This document shows positions 1-7,204 of a stretch of 33,227 bases of DNA, piece by piece; position 1 is the first letter of the stretch, and each line of letters opens with the position of its first letter. The notes under the pieces were generated by a model that was given only the letters and a program-made list of their open reading frames with translations, searched no databases and was not told the origin of the DNA. The position numbers and the translations under genes are program-made. The stretch covers positions 95,410-128,636 of the forward strand of contig NZ_VTEI01000015.1 of the NCBI RefSeq assembly GCF_008180415.1. Reading direction: 5' to 3'. The DNA is from Rossellomorea vietnamensis (GTDB lineage Bacteria; Bacillota; Bacilli; Bacillales; Bacillaceae_B).

Positions 1-400
1 ATGTATCCACCTTCTCCACCTGGATACACATCTCACCTAAAAACCGCTCACTCTTGTATCCACCTTCTCCCTCCAGATACACATCTCACCTAAAAACCGC
101 TCACTTATGTATCCACCTTTTCCACCTGGATACACATCTCACCTAAAAACCGCTCACTCTTGTATCCACCTTCTCCATCTGGATACACATCTCTGCCAAA
201 ACCAGCTCACTCTTGTATCCACCTTTTCCATCTGGATACACATCTCACCTAAAAACCGCTCACTCTTGTATCCACCTTCCCTCTCTGAGTACACATCTCA
301 CCTAAAAACCGCTCACTCTTGTATCCACCTTCCTCATCTGAGTACACATCTCAGCCAAAACCCGCTCACCCATGTATCCATCTTCTCTCCAATCATGTCC
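1..400. repeat. 53-bp tandem repeat array with internal hairpins
   Basis: Copies begin TGTATCC at 2, 55, 108, 161, 214, 267, 320 and 373, a constant 53-bp step; the last copy decays by about 400. The array may start before the window. Each good copy holds TGTATCCA and its complement TGGATACA separated by 11 nt, an 8-bp stem, followed by a conserved stretch containing CCTAAAAACCGCTCAC. Later copies lose stem pairing (TGAGTACA replaces TGGATACA) while the period stays exact. Copies abut with no unique spacer, so it is not a CRISPR array. A 99-codon open frame crosses it only because of the repeat composition. Confidence 0.95.
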
Positions 401-686
401 ACATGACCAGGAAGATCCAGTATAGAGGAGAACCATCCAGTTTCTTTAAATTTCTCTAGTTTTTCTTAGCATTCTTTGCAGCTAGAAACCCGCTAATCTT
501 CCCGCCGGCGACTAGTATAAGAAGATTCCTTCGCCAATTTGGCTTTGTTCACTTTTCTGTTCACCTCTTCCATTGTTTCAAATTATTTTGCCTTTCTTCC
601 TTCAGGGAAAACGTAAGGTTTTAATTTGAGAACAAACTCTTTGTCATTTCGGCAGCCTCCTTAAAGACCATCCAAAACTCAAAAAC

Positions 687-736
687 AAAAGGATACAAAT
701 GAGCATCACCCTCGCTCCTTTGCATCCTTTTTACTT
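687..736 (-). terminator. Terminator of the HxlR-type gene
   Basis: On the minus strand, 13-nt arms at 731-719 and 699-687 pair with one mismatch, followed by TTTTGTTTTT. The upstream arm overlaps the stop codon of the regulator gene. Positions 400-686 hold no gene that I can see. Confidence 0.75.
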
Positions 737-1054
737 GGAATCACTCGCCTGTTCCAGCCAGGTTTGCGACCACTTTTCTATATCCCTTATGAGAGGCTCC
801 AAGGCCAATCCTTTTTCAGTCAATGAATATTCAATCCGGACCGGAGTTTCAGGGTACACTTCCCGCTTTATAATCCCTTCATTCTCCAAATCTTTTAACC
901 TCTCTGATAGCACCCGGTTGCTCACGCCAGTACTTGAACTGATGGCGCTGAACCGTTGAGGTCCTGAAAGAAGCTGGTAAACGATAATGCCCGTCCACCT
1001 CTGGCTTAAAATACCCATCGCTTTTTCAAATCTTGGACAAATTGATCTATCCAA
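731..1054 (-). CDS. HxlR-family one-cysteine redox regulator (CatR/YodB-like)
   Basis: A 107-aa winged-helix protein of the HxlR family, whose Bacillus members YodB and CatR repress quinone and catechol detoxification genes and sense electrophiles through an N-terminal cysteine. An upstream TTG at 1087 is open, but TTG at 1054 is preceded at 9 nt by TAAGGAG. Starting there puts the only cysteine at position 6 (MDRSICP), matching YodB Cys6. The body shows the family pattern CPRFEKA, QRWTGIIVYQLL, GPQRF, LSERLKDLE and a wing with PVRIEYSLTEKG. YodB's additional C-terminal cysteines are absent, so it resembles the one-Cys CatR type. It is divergent from the dioxygenase and reductase genes, which it probably represses. 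Family is clear; the inducer is inferred. Confidence 0.88.
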   Translation of the reverse strand: MDRSICPRFEKAMGILSQRWTGIIVYQLLSGPQRFSAISSSTGVSNRVLSERLKDLENEGIIKREVYPETPVRIEYSLTEKGLALEPLIRDIEKWSQTWLEQASDSK

Positions 1055-1127
1055 CGAAATCAACTCCTTACCTTCTATTATACCCAAACGAAGAAAGAAA
1101 CTAAATTACTTTTACTCAAATAAGCAC

Positions 1128-1174
1128 TTGACGTAATTAAGTAATAAAAATATAATAAGTTACATAAAGTAACC
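1128..1174 (+). promoter_or_regulatory. Sigma-A promoter and candidate HxlR operator
   Basis: TTGACG (1128-1133), a 17-nt spacer and TATAAT (1151-1156) form a near-consensus sigma-A promoter facing the dioxygenase gene. Just downstream, GTTAC-ATAAA-GTAAC (1159-1173) is a perfect 5-bp inverted repeat across the probable transcription start, suited to repression. Further GTAA/TTAC half-sites lie at 1115-1145. Binding by the divergent regulator is inferred from position only. Confidence 0.72.
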
Positions 1175-1235
1175 TATTAAGTGCATCAGTTTTTTTCAAG
1201 AGTTCAAACTAACCATCATTAAAAGAGGTGTGAAC

Positions 1236-2081
1236 ATGAACTTCCATCGTAAACCCTATAGCTATGTCGGCAGAGTGAGTTTAAAGGTGCAGAATCTGGA
1301 ACGCTCACTGGTCTTCTATAGAGAGGTCCTTGGCTTCAAAATTATTGACCAGACTGAGAAAATCGCCAGCCTTTCTGCTGATGGAAACACAGCTTTACTG
1401 ACTCTGCAGCAGCCTTTGGATGTTGTTCCTAAAAACGGAAGAACGACAGGGTTGTATCACTTTGCTCTCCTTCTGCCGACGCGGGCGGATTTAGCCAATT
1501 TTGTCCAGCATTCCGCCAATATTGGTCTGCGCCTTGCGTCATCGGATCATCTTGTCAGCGAAGCTCTCTATTTCTCTGATCCGGATGGAAATGGAATCGA
1601 AGTCTATGCTGACCGCGCCCACACCGATTGGGACTGGAGCAGCGGCGAAGTGAAGATGTCCGTCGACCCTTTGGATTTCAAGGATCTTCTTTCTATAAAA
1701 AGAGACCATCCCTGGAGCGGCCTTCCTTCAGACACCGTAATGGGACATATTCATTTACATGTCTCCGAACTGAAAAAAACCGAGGAGTTTTATACAAAAG
1801 GGCTCGGATTTGAAGTGGTCTCCCGCTTCGGCAGCCAGGCACTTTTCATTTCCACTGGAGAGTATCATCATCATATCGGATTGAATACTTGGAACGGCAT
1901 TGGTGCCCCTCCCCTTTCGCACCAGAGTGCGGGGCTGAAATCCTTTACCATTATTCTGCCAAGCGAGGAAGCACGAAACGAAGCCGCAGGCCGGCTGCAG
2001 AGCATAGGGGCAATCATTTCAGAAGAATTTGTAACGAAAGATCCTTCTGGCAACACCATCATATTAGAACTATCAGCCTGA
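1236..2081 (+). CDS. catE: VOC-family extradiol dioxygenase (CatE-like)
   Basis: A 281-aa protein with two vicinal-oxygen-chelate modules (about 8-127 and 167-281), the architecture and length of Bacillus CatE/YfiE catechol-2,3-dioxygenase, which cleaves catechol rings using iron. Module 1 has GLYHFALLLP and DPDGNGIEVYADR. Module 2 carries the likely metal ligands in GHIHLHV (171-176), YHHHIGLNTW (210-219) and a C-terminal Glu in IILEL (about 278). ATG 1236 is chosen because GAGGTG ends 5 nt before it; an in-frame GTG at 1230 lies inside that ribosome site. It leads a two-gene unit with the reductase 43 bp downstream. The substrate being catechol is inferred from homology and the HxlR neighbour. 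Confidence 0.82.
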   Translation: MNFHRKPYSYVGRVSLKVQNLERSLVFYREVLGFKIIDQTEKIASLSADGNTALLTLQQPLDVVPKNGRTTGLYHFALLLPTRADLANFVQHSANIGLRLASSDHLVSEALYFSDPDGNGIEVYADRAHTDWDWSSGEVKMSVDPLDFKDLLSIKRDHPWSGLPSDTVMGHIHLHVSELKKTEEFYTKGLGFEVVSRFGSQALFISTGEYHHHIGLNTWNGIGAPPLSHQSAGLKSFTIILPSEEARNEAAGRLQSIGAIISEEFVTKDPSGNTIILELSA

Positions 2082-2124
2082 CGCGAATCTAAATTAGATA
2101 ATTTTAAAAAATGGAGGAATTAAT

Positions 2125-2676
2125 ATGACAAATCAAAAACTGAACATCGGAATCATTCTAGGAAGCACAAGACAAGGACGCGTAAGCCCGCAGGTAGGCG
2201 AATGGGTAAAAGGCATCGCTGGCAGCCGTGAGACAGCCAATTATCAGATTGTCGATATCTCTGATTACAACCTTCCTTTCCTAGGAACGACAGATGGTAC
2301 AGAGCCGGGAATTTCCGCCTGGAATGAAAAGCTGGACAGCTTGGACGGCTTTATCTTCATTGTCCAGGAATACAATCACAGCATAACCGGAGCTTTGAAA
2401 AATGCTATCGACTTTGCACGTGAAGCCTGGCACAACAAAGCAGCTGGCATCGTGAGCTATGGATCAACAGGCGGAGCCCGTGCGGCTGAGCACCTCCGAG
2501 GCATCCTTGGGGAATTAAAAGTAGCGGATGTCCGCACTCACCCAACGCTGTCACTCTTCACAGATTTTGAAAACTGGTCAGAGTTCAAACCCCAGGAGCT
2601 TCACCTTGCAAATATCAATGCCATGCTTGATGAAGTGGAAACTTGGAGCGGTGCATTGAAGACAATCAGAAATTAA
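2125..2676 (+). CDS. NADPH-dependent FMN/quinone reductase
   Basis: A 183-aa flavodoxin-fold reductase of the NADPH-dependent FMN reductase superfamily. The phosphate-binding loop is GSTRQGRVS (about 13-21). The flavin-contacting segment YNHSITGALKNAIDFA and the glycine-rich SYGSTGGARAAEHLR follow. Such enzymes reduce quinones, azo dyes or nitroaromatics by two electrons at the expense of NADPH. GGAGGAAT lies at good spacing before the ATG. It follows the CatE-like gene with no terminator between them and a strong terminator after, so the two form a quinone/catechol detoxification operon. Substrate unknown. Confidence 0.85.
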   Translation: MTNQKLNIGIILGSTRQGRVSPQVGEWVKGIAGSRETANYQIVDISDYNLPFLGTTDGTEPGISAWNEKLDSLDGFIFIVQEYNHSITGALKNAIDFAREAWHNKAAGIVSYGSTGGARAAEHLRGILGELKVADVRTHPTLSLFTDFENWSEFKPQELHLANINAMLDEVETWSGALKTIRN

Positions 2677-2686
2677 CAGAATTACA

Positions 2687-2724
2687 GGGTTCTTTCCATG
2701 GTCTTTTGGAAAGAACCCTTTTCT
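2687..2724 (+). terminator. Intrinsic terminator of the dioxygenase-reductase operon
   Basis: A perfect 11-bp stem GGGTTCTTTCC / GGAAAGAACCC (2687-2697, 2708-2718) with a 10-nt loop, followed by TTTTCT. Confidence 0.92.
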
Positions 2725-2840
2725 AATTACCCTCATCATCCATCATACAGTTTTTCGTAAAAATTGGTTTACCCCCTCCCTTTCAGTGGAAAGAAAAATA
2801 CGTACACAATAATTCCAATAATTGAAAGGCGGTAATAAGT

Positions 2841-3671
2841 GTGGCATTTTTACACAGAAAGCAGCTCGTATTTGAAGCGAAACCAGAAAAGTCTGACCCC
2901 TTATTCGCGAAAAAATTACAGGAGTTAATCGGTGGACAATACGGTGAAATGACGATCTTCATGCAGTATTTGTTCCAAGGCTGGAATACAAGGGGCAAGC
3001 ATGAAAAGTATAAAGATTTAATCATGGATACAGGAACGGAAGAAATCGGGCACGTGGAACTGCTGGCAACCATGGTAGCAAAGCTCTTGGACGGGGCTCC
3101 TGTCAGTGAACAGGAAAAAGCAGCCAAAGATCCTGTCATCGAAGCAGTACTTGGCGGCATGAATCCACAGCACGCAATCGTTTCAGGACTTGGCGCCATG
3201 CCTTCCGACAGTAATGGAAACCGCTGGACAGCCGATTATATCGTCGCAAGCGGAAACCTGATGGCTGACTTCCGCGCCAATCTCAACGCAGAATCACAAG
3301 GACGCCTGCAGGCAGCACGCCTTTATGAAATGACAGATGATAAGGGTGTTAAAGAAATGCTGTCCTACCTTATTGCCCGTGACACGATGCACCAGAACCA
3401 GTGGATTGCAGCACTGCAGGAACTGGCTGAAGAAGAAGGCGGCATCATTGTTCCGACAACCGTCAAAGAGGACAAGGAAGCGGACGGATTCTCTCACCAG
3501 TTATTCAACTATTCCGAGGGTGAGGAAAGCAGTCAGGGACGCTGGGCAAATGGCGCAAGTCCTGACGGCAAGCAATTCGAATACGTAGATCACCCTAAAA
3601 TTGTCGGCGGCCCGCTGGAATTGGATCCAGCACCGGCTGAACTTCATAATACCCCACCGCCGAAGAAATAA
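2841..3671 (+). CDS. Manganese catalase (non-heme)
   Basis: A 276-aa dimanganese catalase that breaks down hydrogen peroxide in the cytoplasm. Ligand motifs are GGQYGEMTIFMQYLF (E36), TEEIGHVELLATM (E68, H71), NLNAESQGRLQ (E151) and RDTMHQNQW (H184), spaced as in the family. The C-terminal tail is acidic and proline-rich, ending HNTPPPKK, as in YdbD-type Bacillus enzymes. The start is GTG with AAAGGCGG about 8 nt upstream. A GTTTAC at 2767 resembles a sigma-B -35, but the matching -10 is poor, so general-stress control is only suggested by family precedent. It is a single-gene unit convergent with the hydrolase. Confidence 0.93.
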   Translation: MAFLHRKQLVFEAKPEKSDPLFAKKLQELIGGQYGEMTIFMQYLFQGWNTRGKHEKYKDLIMDTGTEEIGHVELLATMVAKLLDGAPVSEQEKAAKDPVIEAVLGGMNPQHAIVSGLGAMPSDSNGNRWTADYIVASGNLMADFRANLNAESQGRLQAARLYEMTDDKGVKEMLSYLIARDTMHQNQWIAALQELAEEEGGIIVPTTVKEDKEADGFSHQLFNYSEGEESSQGRWANGASPDGKQFEYVDHPKIVGGPLELDPAPAELHNTPPPKK

Positions 3672-3677
3672 TATCAA

Positions 3678-3711
3678 AAAACGGGAGACAGTCCGGCTGT
3701 CTCCCGTTTCT
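3678..3711. terminator. Bidirectional terminator between catalase and hydrolase
   Basis: Stem ACGGGAGACAG (3681-3691) / CTGTCTCCCGT (3697-3707), loop TCCGG, with A and T tracts outside. It sits between convergent genes and should serve both. Confidence 0.9.
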
Positions 3712-3728
3712 AATTTATCCTCCGCTGA

Positions 3729-4598
3729 TCAATCAACACTTCTCAAAAACCCGCCAATCACCTCTACATATTCCTCCGGCTCTTCCACATACGGCATATG
3801 AGCACTCTGCTCAAACACATGGAATTTTCCCAGGGGCGTCAGCGAGCTGAAATACTCCGTCGATTTCGGAGTTGCTTCATCATAACGGCCGCACGTATAT
3901 AACGCCGGCACCTTGAAGTCTTTCAATTCACCTGTACAATCAAAGCTTTTCAGGTTGCCAGTCACATGGAATTCAGAAGGTCCCCACATATGATTGTATA
4001 CCTCCGGCCCTCTGAACTCCCTGCCCTTTTTTAAAAATTCCGGATACGGATCAAGCCTGCAGACAAAGTGCTTATTGAACACTTCAGTCGCTTTTTTATA
4101 TTCCTCAGAATCAGTTGTACCGTTGATTTCATTTCTTCTCAACGCGTCTTGCACTTCAACCGCAAGGAGCTTTCGATTCTCTTCCTGGTCTTCAGCCCAC
4201 ATCGGAGCGCTTAAGCATGGACTTGAAAAAATGATGCTCTTCACTCCTTCTGGTTTTGCCAGGTAGTAAGCAGCAGCCAGTGTTGTTCCCCAGGAATGTC
4301 CGAGGATATGAAACTCATCCAGCTCAAGTCCGTCTTTCACCTGGCCGAGCTCCTCGACAAACCGGTCAATGTGCCATAAAGACTTATCCGCCGGGCGGTC
4401 AGACTTTCCACAGCCTAACTGATCATAGAAAATGACTGGGCGGTCTTCCGCAAGAATACGGAGTCCCTGCATCGAATAATGCGAAGAACCCGGTCCACCA
4501 TGTAAAATGATCACCGGTGTATTCTTCGATTTTTCATTATGTATCTGATACCAAACCTTACCGCCGTTTACTTCGATAAAACCTTCATTCACTAACAT
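3729..4598 (-). CDS. Proline iminopeptidase-type alpha/beta hydrolase
   Basis: A 289-aa serine hydrolase of the S33 proline-iminopeptidase/tricorn-interacting-factor type, which removes N-terminal residues from short peptides. HGGPGSSHY (about 33-41) is the oxyanion-hole motif of this group. DQLGCGKS follows, then the nucleophile elbow GHSWGTTLA (S102). The likely acid is D240 in GRYDEATP and the base H267 in SAHMPYVEEPEEY. The length is normal and GGGAGGAATAATA precedes the ATG. There is no signal peptide, so it is cytoplasmic. It is monocistronic. Peptide versus other amide or ester substrate cannot be settled by sequence alone. Confidence 0.87.
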   Translation of the reverse strand: MLVNEGFIEVNGGKVWYQIHNEKSKNTPVIILHGGPGSSHYSMQGLRILAEDRPVIFYDQLGCGKSDRPADKSLWHIDRFVEELGQVKDGLELDEFHILGHSWGTTLAAAYYLAKPEGVKSIIFSSPCLSAPMWAEDQEENRKLLAVEVQDALRRNEINGTTDSEEYKKATEVFNKHFVCRLDPYPEFLKKGREFRGPEVYNHMWGPSEFHVTGNLKSFDCTGELKDFKVPALYTCGRYDEATPKSTEYFSSLTPLGKFHVFEQSAHMPYVEEPEEYVEVIGGFLRSVD

Positions 4599-4696
4599 TT
4601 ATTATTCCTCCCTGCTCTATAAAAAAGTAACACATAGTAAGAATTCTACCATATTTACTTTAATCCTTTTGATAGTGACAAATCCATTGAAACCCA

Positions 4697-4736
4697 TTAC
4701 AATAGGATTGTAACAGTATTTCCCAATATATATAGA
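4697..4736 (+). promoter_or_regulatory. Dyad plus candidate promoter before the SEC-C-like gene
   Basis: TTACAAT-AGG-ATTGTAA (4697-4713) is a perfect 7-bp inverted repeat. Its right arm contains TTGTAA (4708-4713), which has a 17-nt spacer to TATAGA (4731-4736), so the dyad would cover the -35 of a weak sigma-A promoter. The binding protein is unknown. Confidence 0.4.
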
Positions 4737-4755
4737 AAGCAGGTTGATCTATTTA

Positions 4756-5655
4756 ATGAAATCCCCATTTTGTCCCTGCGGATGCGGCAAGAACGCAAAC
4801 GCCTGCAGCTCCACACCCCATGTAAGAGTTTTCTCAAAACCCCTCACCAGCCCTGAAGAACGGGCAGAAATCATCGAGAACATCGAACTTTGCTCCACTT
4901 TTAGAATGCGGATGCGCGGCCACTTTCTCTTTTACGGAAAAGACCTTGCAGCCTACGTAAAGCAAACCAACGTCACTCAAAACACCACCCACTTCCTTGA
5001 ACTTTTCTCCGACTACTTATACGAAAAATGCGGCTCGGGCACCCTCCAGTCTTGGCAAGATTGCGGCCATCACTTTTGGGATGAATTCATCTCAACCTAC
5101 TGCCCTCACAATCTCGCGCTCTCACATAGAGAGAAAGAAGCACAGAAACTTTTATTCCAGCTAACCAAGTTTGCTAATTGGCTGGACACCCACACCCGCT
5201 CCACCGTGCTTCCTCTTATCACCCCTTGTATTCAAACACACAAGCCCCAGCTCAATCTCTCTGAAAAAATAATCAACCACCTCTTGAAAAAACACTATCC
5301 AACTATCCTAAGCAAGAATTGGAACTATCTGAATGCACTTGATGAATTGGAGACCCTTTATGACCGATACGACGATGTAGTGGATGGACTGTTCGAAGTA
5401 ACTGGAACCGTTGATACAATTGTGAGAGCCACTCATGTCAACTCAAATGAATCTTATCCGATTCAAGGACTGCCAGCACACCTTCTAAAATCTCCACTCC
5501 TTATTCACGGGGAAATCGGAAAAAGGTACAAAGAAAAGAAATGGAACTGGTTCTTCACCTCTGGAGTCTACCCTATCGGCGCCAAACAATATCTTCCGCT
5601 TCACATAGAAACTGCCCAATCAAGTCTTTACCTGGATACCTGGTTTAGGGTCTGA
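4756..5655 (+). CDS. Protein with N-terminal SEC-C-like zinc motif, function unknown
   Basis: A 299-aa protein. Near the N-terminus CPCGCGKNANAC resembles the SEC-C zinc-binding motif (CPCGSGKKYKKCC) but has one C-terminal cysteine instead of two. The rest is aromatic and histidine-rich and I do not recognise it. No signal peptide or membrane helix is visible. ATG 4756 gives an N-terminus MKSPFCPCG with AGCAGG about 12 nt upstream; an in-frame TTG at 4744 abuts that ribosome site and is less likely. It is flanked by terminators on both sides, so it is monocistronic. Codon use is C-rich compared with its neighbours (many ACC, CAC, CTC). Confidence 0.75.
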   Translation: MKSPFCPCGCGKNANACSSTPHVRVFSKPLTSPEERAEIIENIELCSTFRMRMRGHFLFYGKDLAAYVKQTNVTQNTTHFLELFSDYLYEKCGSGTLQSWQDCGHHFWDEFISTYCPHNLALSHREKEAQKLLFQLTKFANWLDTHTRSTVLPLITPCIQTHKPQLNLSEKIINHLLKKHYPTILSKNWNYLNALDELETLYDRYDDVVDGLFEVTGTVDTIVRATHVNSNESYPIQGLPAHLLKSPLLIHGEIGKRYKEKKWNWFFTSGVYPIGAKQYLPLHIETAQSSLYLDTWFRV

Positions 5656-5683
5656 TGAGCAATTCCGTGTCACCATACTAGAT

Positions 5684-5730
5684 AAAAGGAGACAGAAATC
5701 CCGCTCCCGGGACGACTGTCTCCTTTTTTA
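5684..5730 (+). terminator. Terminator after the SEC-C-like gene
   Basis: AAAAGGAGACAG (5684-5695) pairs with CTGTCTCCTTTT (5716-5727), leading into a T run. The apical loop holds a smaller TCCCG/CGGGA hairpin. Confidence 0.9.
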
Positions 5731-5756
5731 GTGTGTGCTTGGCGGTTGCTTGCAGC

Positions 5757-6168
5757 TTATCGGCGGTTTCCATGCTTTTATCGGCGGACCTCACGCTTTT
5801 ATCGACGGAAAGCCTCATTTTATCGGCGGGGCCCACACTTTTATCGGCGGAAAACTACTTTTTATCGGCGGGGACCACGCTTTTATCGACGGAAAGCCTC
5901 ACTTTATCGGCGCGGTCCACACTTTTATCGGCGGAAAACTACTTTTTATCGGCGGAAAGCCTCATTTTATCGGCGCGGCCCGCACTTTATAGACGGAAAG
6001 CCTCATTTTATCGGCGGGGCCCACACTTTTATCGGCGGAAAACTACTTTTTATCGGCGGGGCCCACGCTTTTATCAACGGAAATCTGCAATTTTTCGGCG
6101 CGGCCCGCACTTTTATCGGCGGAAGTCCACATTTTATCTGCGGAAAGCCTCACTTTATCAGCGAAACC
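5757..6168. repeat. 21-bp repeat array (TTTTATCGGCGG core)
   Basis: About 19 units of 21 bp, each opening TTTTATCGGCGG, alternating between a GGAAA-type second half (CGGAAAGCCTCA or CGGAAAACTACT) and a GGGCCCACAC-type second half. One unit near 5983 is 20 bp. Because 21 is a multiple of 3, long open frames run through it with 7-residue periodicities (FYRRKAS, FIGGAHT, LSAENYF). None has a convincing ribosome site, and the array lies between the terminator of one gene and the 3' end of a convergent one. I read it as non-coding. Confidence 0.9.
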
Positions 6169-6209
6169 TCCGATTCACCAGCCTGCGACACTCCCGCCTC
6201 TCTTCTTCT

Positions 6210-6455
6210 CTAGTAGTAAACCTCCGGCAGTACTTCCTGTTCTTCAAGCAGCTTGAAAACACGGATATGGAATTCGAACTCTTCATAGTTCATAGCCGTG
6301 TCCTGGCGGAAATCATACGAGGAAAAGAAGGACTCCAGCAATTCGCCGCTCTCATTATCCAATAGATTTGAAAGCAGCAATTTATTTTTCAACCTCTTAT
6401 ACATAAGGGAATGTCCATACAACTTGAAGATTTCTTCCATTTCTCTTTCTGTCAT
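6210..6455 (-). CDS. Small acidic protein next to phaRC, unknown
   Basis: An 81-aa protein starting MTEREMEEIFKLYG, predicted all-helical and rich in Glu, Leu and Tyr, ending EEQEVLPEVYY. ATG 6455 is preferred, with AAAAGGAGAG about 10-12 nt upstream; the frame stays open farther upstream, but that extension (to 6578) overlaps the phaR leader and has no ribosome site. It is divergent from phaR, where other bacilli keep phaP/phaQ, yet it is too short for a typical phasin and shows no PhaQ-like winged helix. A role in PHA granules is only positional inference. Confidence 0.6.
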   Translation of the reverse strand: MTEREMEEIFKLYGHSLMYKRLKNKLLLSNLLDNESGELLESFFSSYDFRQDTAMNYEEFEFHIRVFKLLEEQEVLPEVYY

Positions 6456-6649
6456 GATTCTCTGACTCTCCTTTTTCACAAGATTCAATAGTGTATGCAA
6501 GTGCCGGCTCTCCCGAAGCGGTACCTGTCCCGGCAGGAATGACAGCCTTCTGCAAAGAGGCACAGGCAGAACCACCATTTTTGGAACAGAGAAGAGGGTG
6601 CTTGTTTATAATAAATCGAATGATATTTTTACAGAAAGGAAGCGACAGC

Positions 6650-7204
6650 ATGACAAAGGAAAAAATCCCTTCAGATTTATATGAAGCGTTGCGAAACGCC
6701 GGTTTCCAGTTGGAAACACAGCTCAATGAATATATTCATAAGTATATGAATCAAAAAGAATTTGCCGCTGCGGCAACTGTTTTTAAAAAAGCACACGGAA
6801 GGCTGATGGATCTTCTGCAGGAGTTTCACGAAACAGCATCACCTCATTTAAAAACTCCTACAAAGAAAGATGTGGCGACCATCGCACAGCTGGTCGTACA
6901 AGTAGAAGAAAAGGTAGATGTGCTGAGCGACCAGGTTGCCGAGTTAACAGAAACAATCCAAAAGTTGAACAGCAGCACGCCGGACAAAAAGGAACAAACC
7001 GAGGCTCCTGCAGAATCTCCAGAAGAGGCAGCTGTCTGGGATACTCTTAAAGAGGAGAGAAGGAAAAGGCTACAGGCGATGAGTGAAGCGGCGAAAAGTT
7101 CAATAGAGTCGAAGCTTGGTACTCTTTCAGCTTCTGAAATACTCAAAGGAGCCAACTTCTCCCAGCTGTTTGAAATGCTCCAGGGGATGAAAAAAAGTGA
7201 GTAA
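6650..7204 (+). CDS. phaR: PhaR subunit of class IV PHA synthase
   Basis: A 184-aa protein matching Bacillus PhaR, the small subunit needed with PhaC for polyhydroxyalkanoate synthase activity at granule surfaces. Residues about 65-105 (DVATIAQLVVQVEEKVDVLSD onward) form a heptad-rich coiled coil. A charged linker of Glu, Ala and Pro follows, then a C-terminal helix ending FEMLQGMKKSE. ATG 6650 follows AGAAAGGAAG; an upstream extension of the open frame to 6491 has no ribosome site and is not coding. The stop overlaps the phaC start by 8 bp, indicating translational coupling. TATAAT at 6607 is a possible -10, but no good -35 is seen. Confidence 0.88.
   Translation: MTKEKIPSDLYEALRNAGFQLETQLNEYIHKYMNQKEFAAAATVFKKAHGRLMDLLQEFHETASPHLKTPTKKDVATIAQLVVQVEEKVDVLSDQVAELTETIQKLNSSTPDKKEQTEAPAESPEEAAVWDTLKEERRKRLQAMSEAAKSSIESKLGTLSASEILKGANFSQLFEMLQGMKKSE

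Noticed and set aside
1..400. CRISPR array
   Set aside because: Units are contiguous tandem copies with no unique spacers, and no cas genes are present.
107..406. 99-codon frame over the first tandem array
   Set aside because: Composition follows the 53-bp repeat, the frame shifts between copies, and no ribosome site precedes it.
2760..2800. Sigma-B promoter of the catalase
   Set aside because: GTTTAC is a fair -35, but no GGGTAT-like -10 lies at 12-15 nt; mentioned only as a weak possibility.
2783..3199. 138-codon minus-strand frame opposite the Mn catalase
   Set aside because: Shadow of a clearly coding plus-strand gene; Ser/Cys-rich, no ribosome site.
5731..6365. Overlapping plus-strand frames encoding Arg/Tyr- or Leu/Ser-rich heptad repeats
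   Set aside because: The 21-bp period keeps all three frames open; no ribosome site, one 20-bp unit shifts frame, and the position is downstream of a terminator between convergent genes.
6491..6649. N-terminal extension of PhaR
   Set aside because: No ribosome site and no PhaR-like sequence; ATG 6650 has AGAAAGGAAG and matches the family N-terminus.
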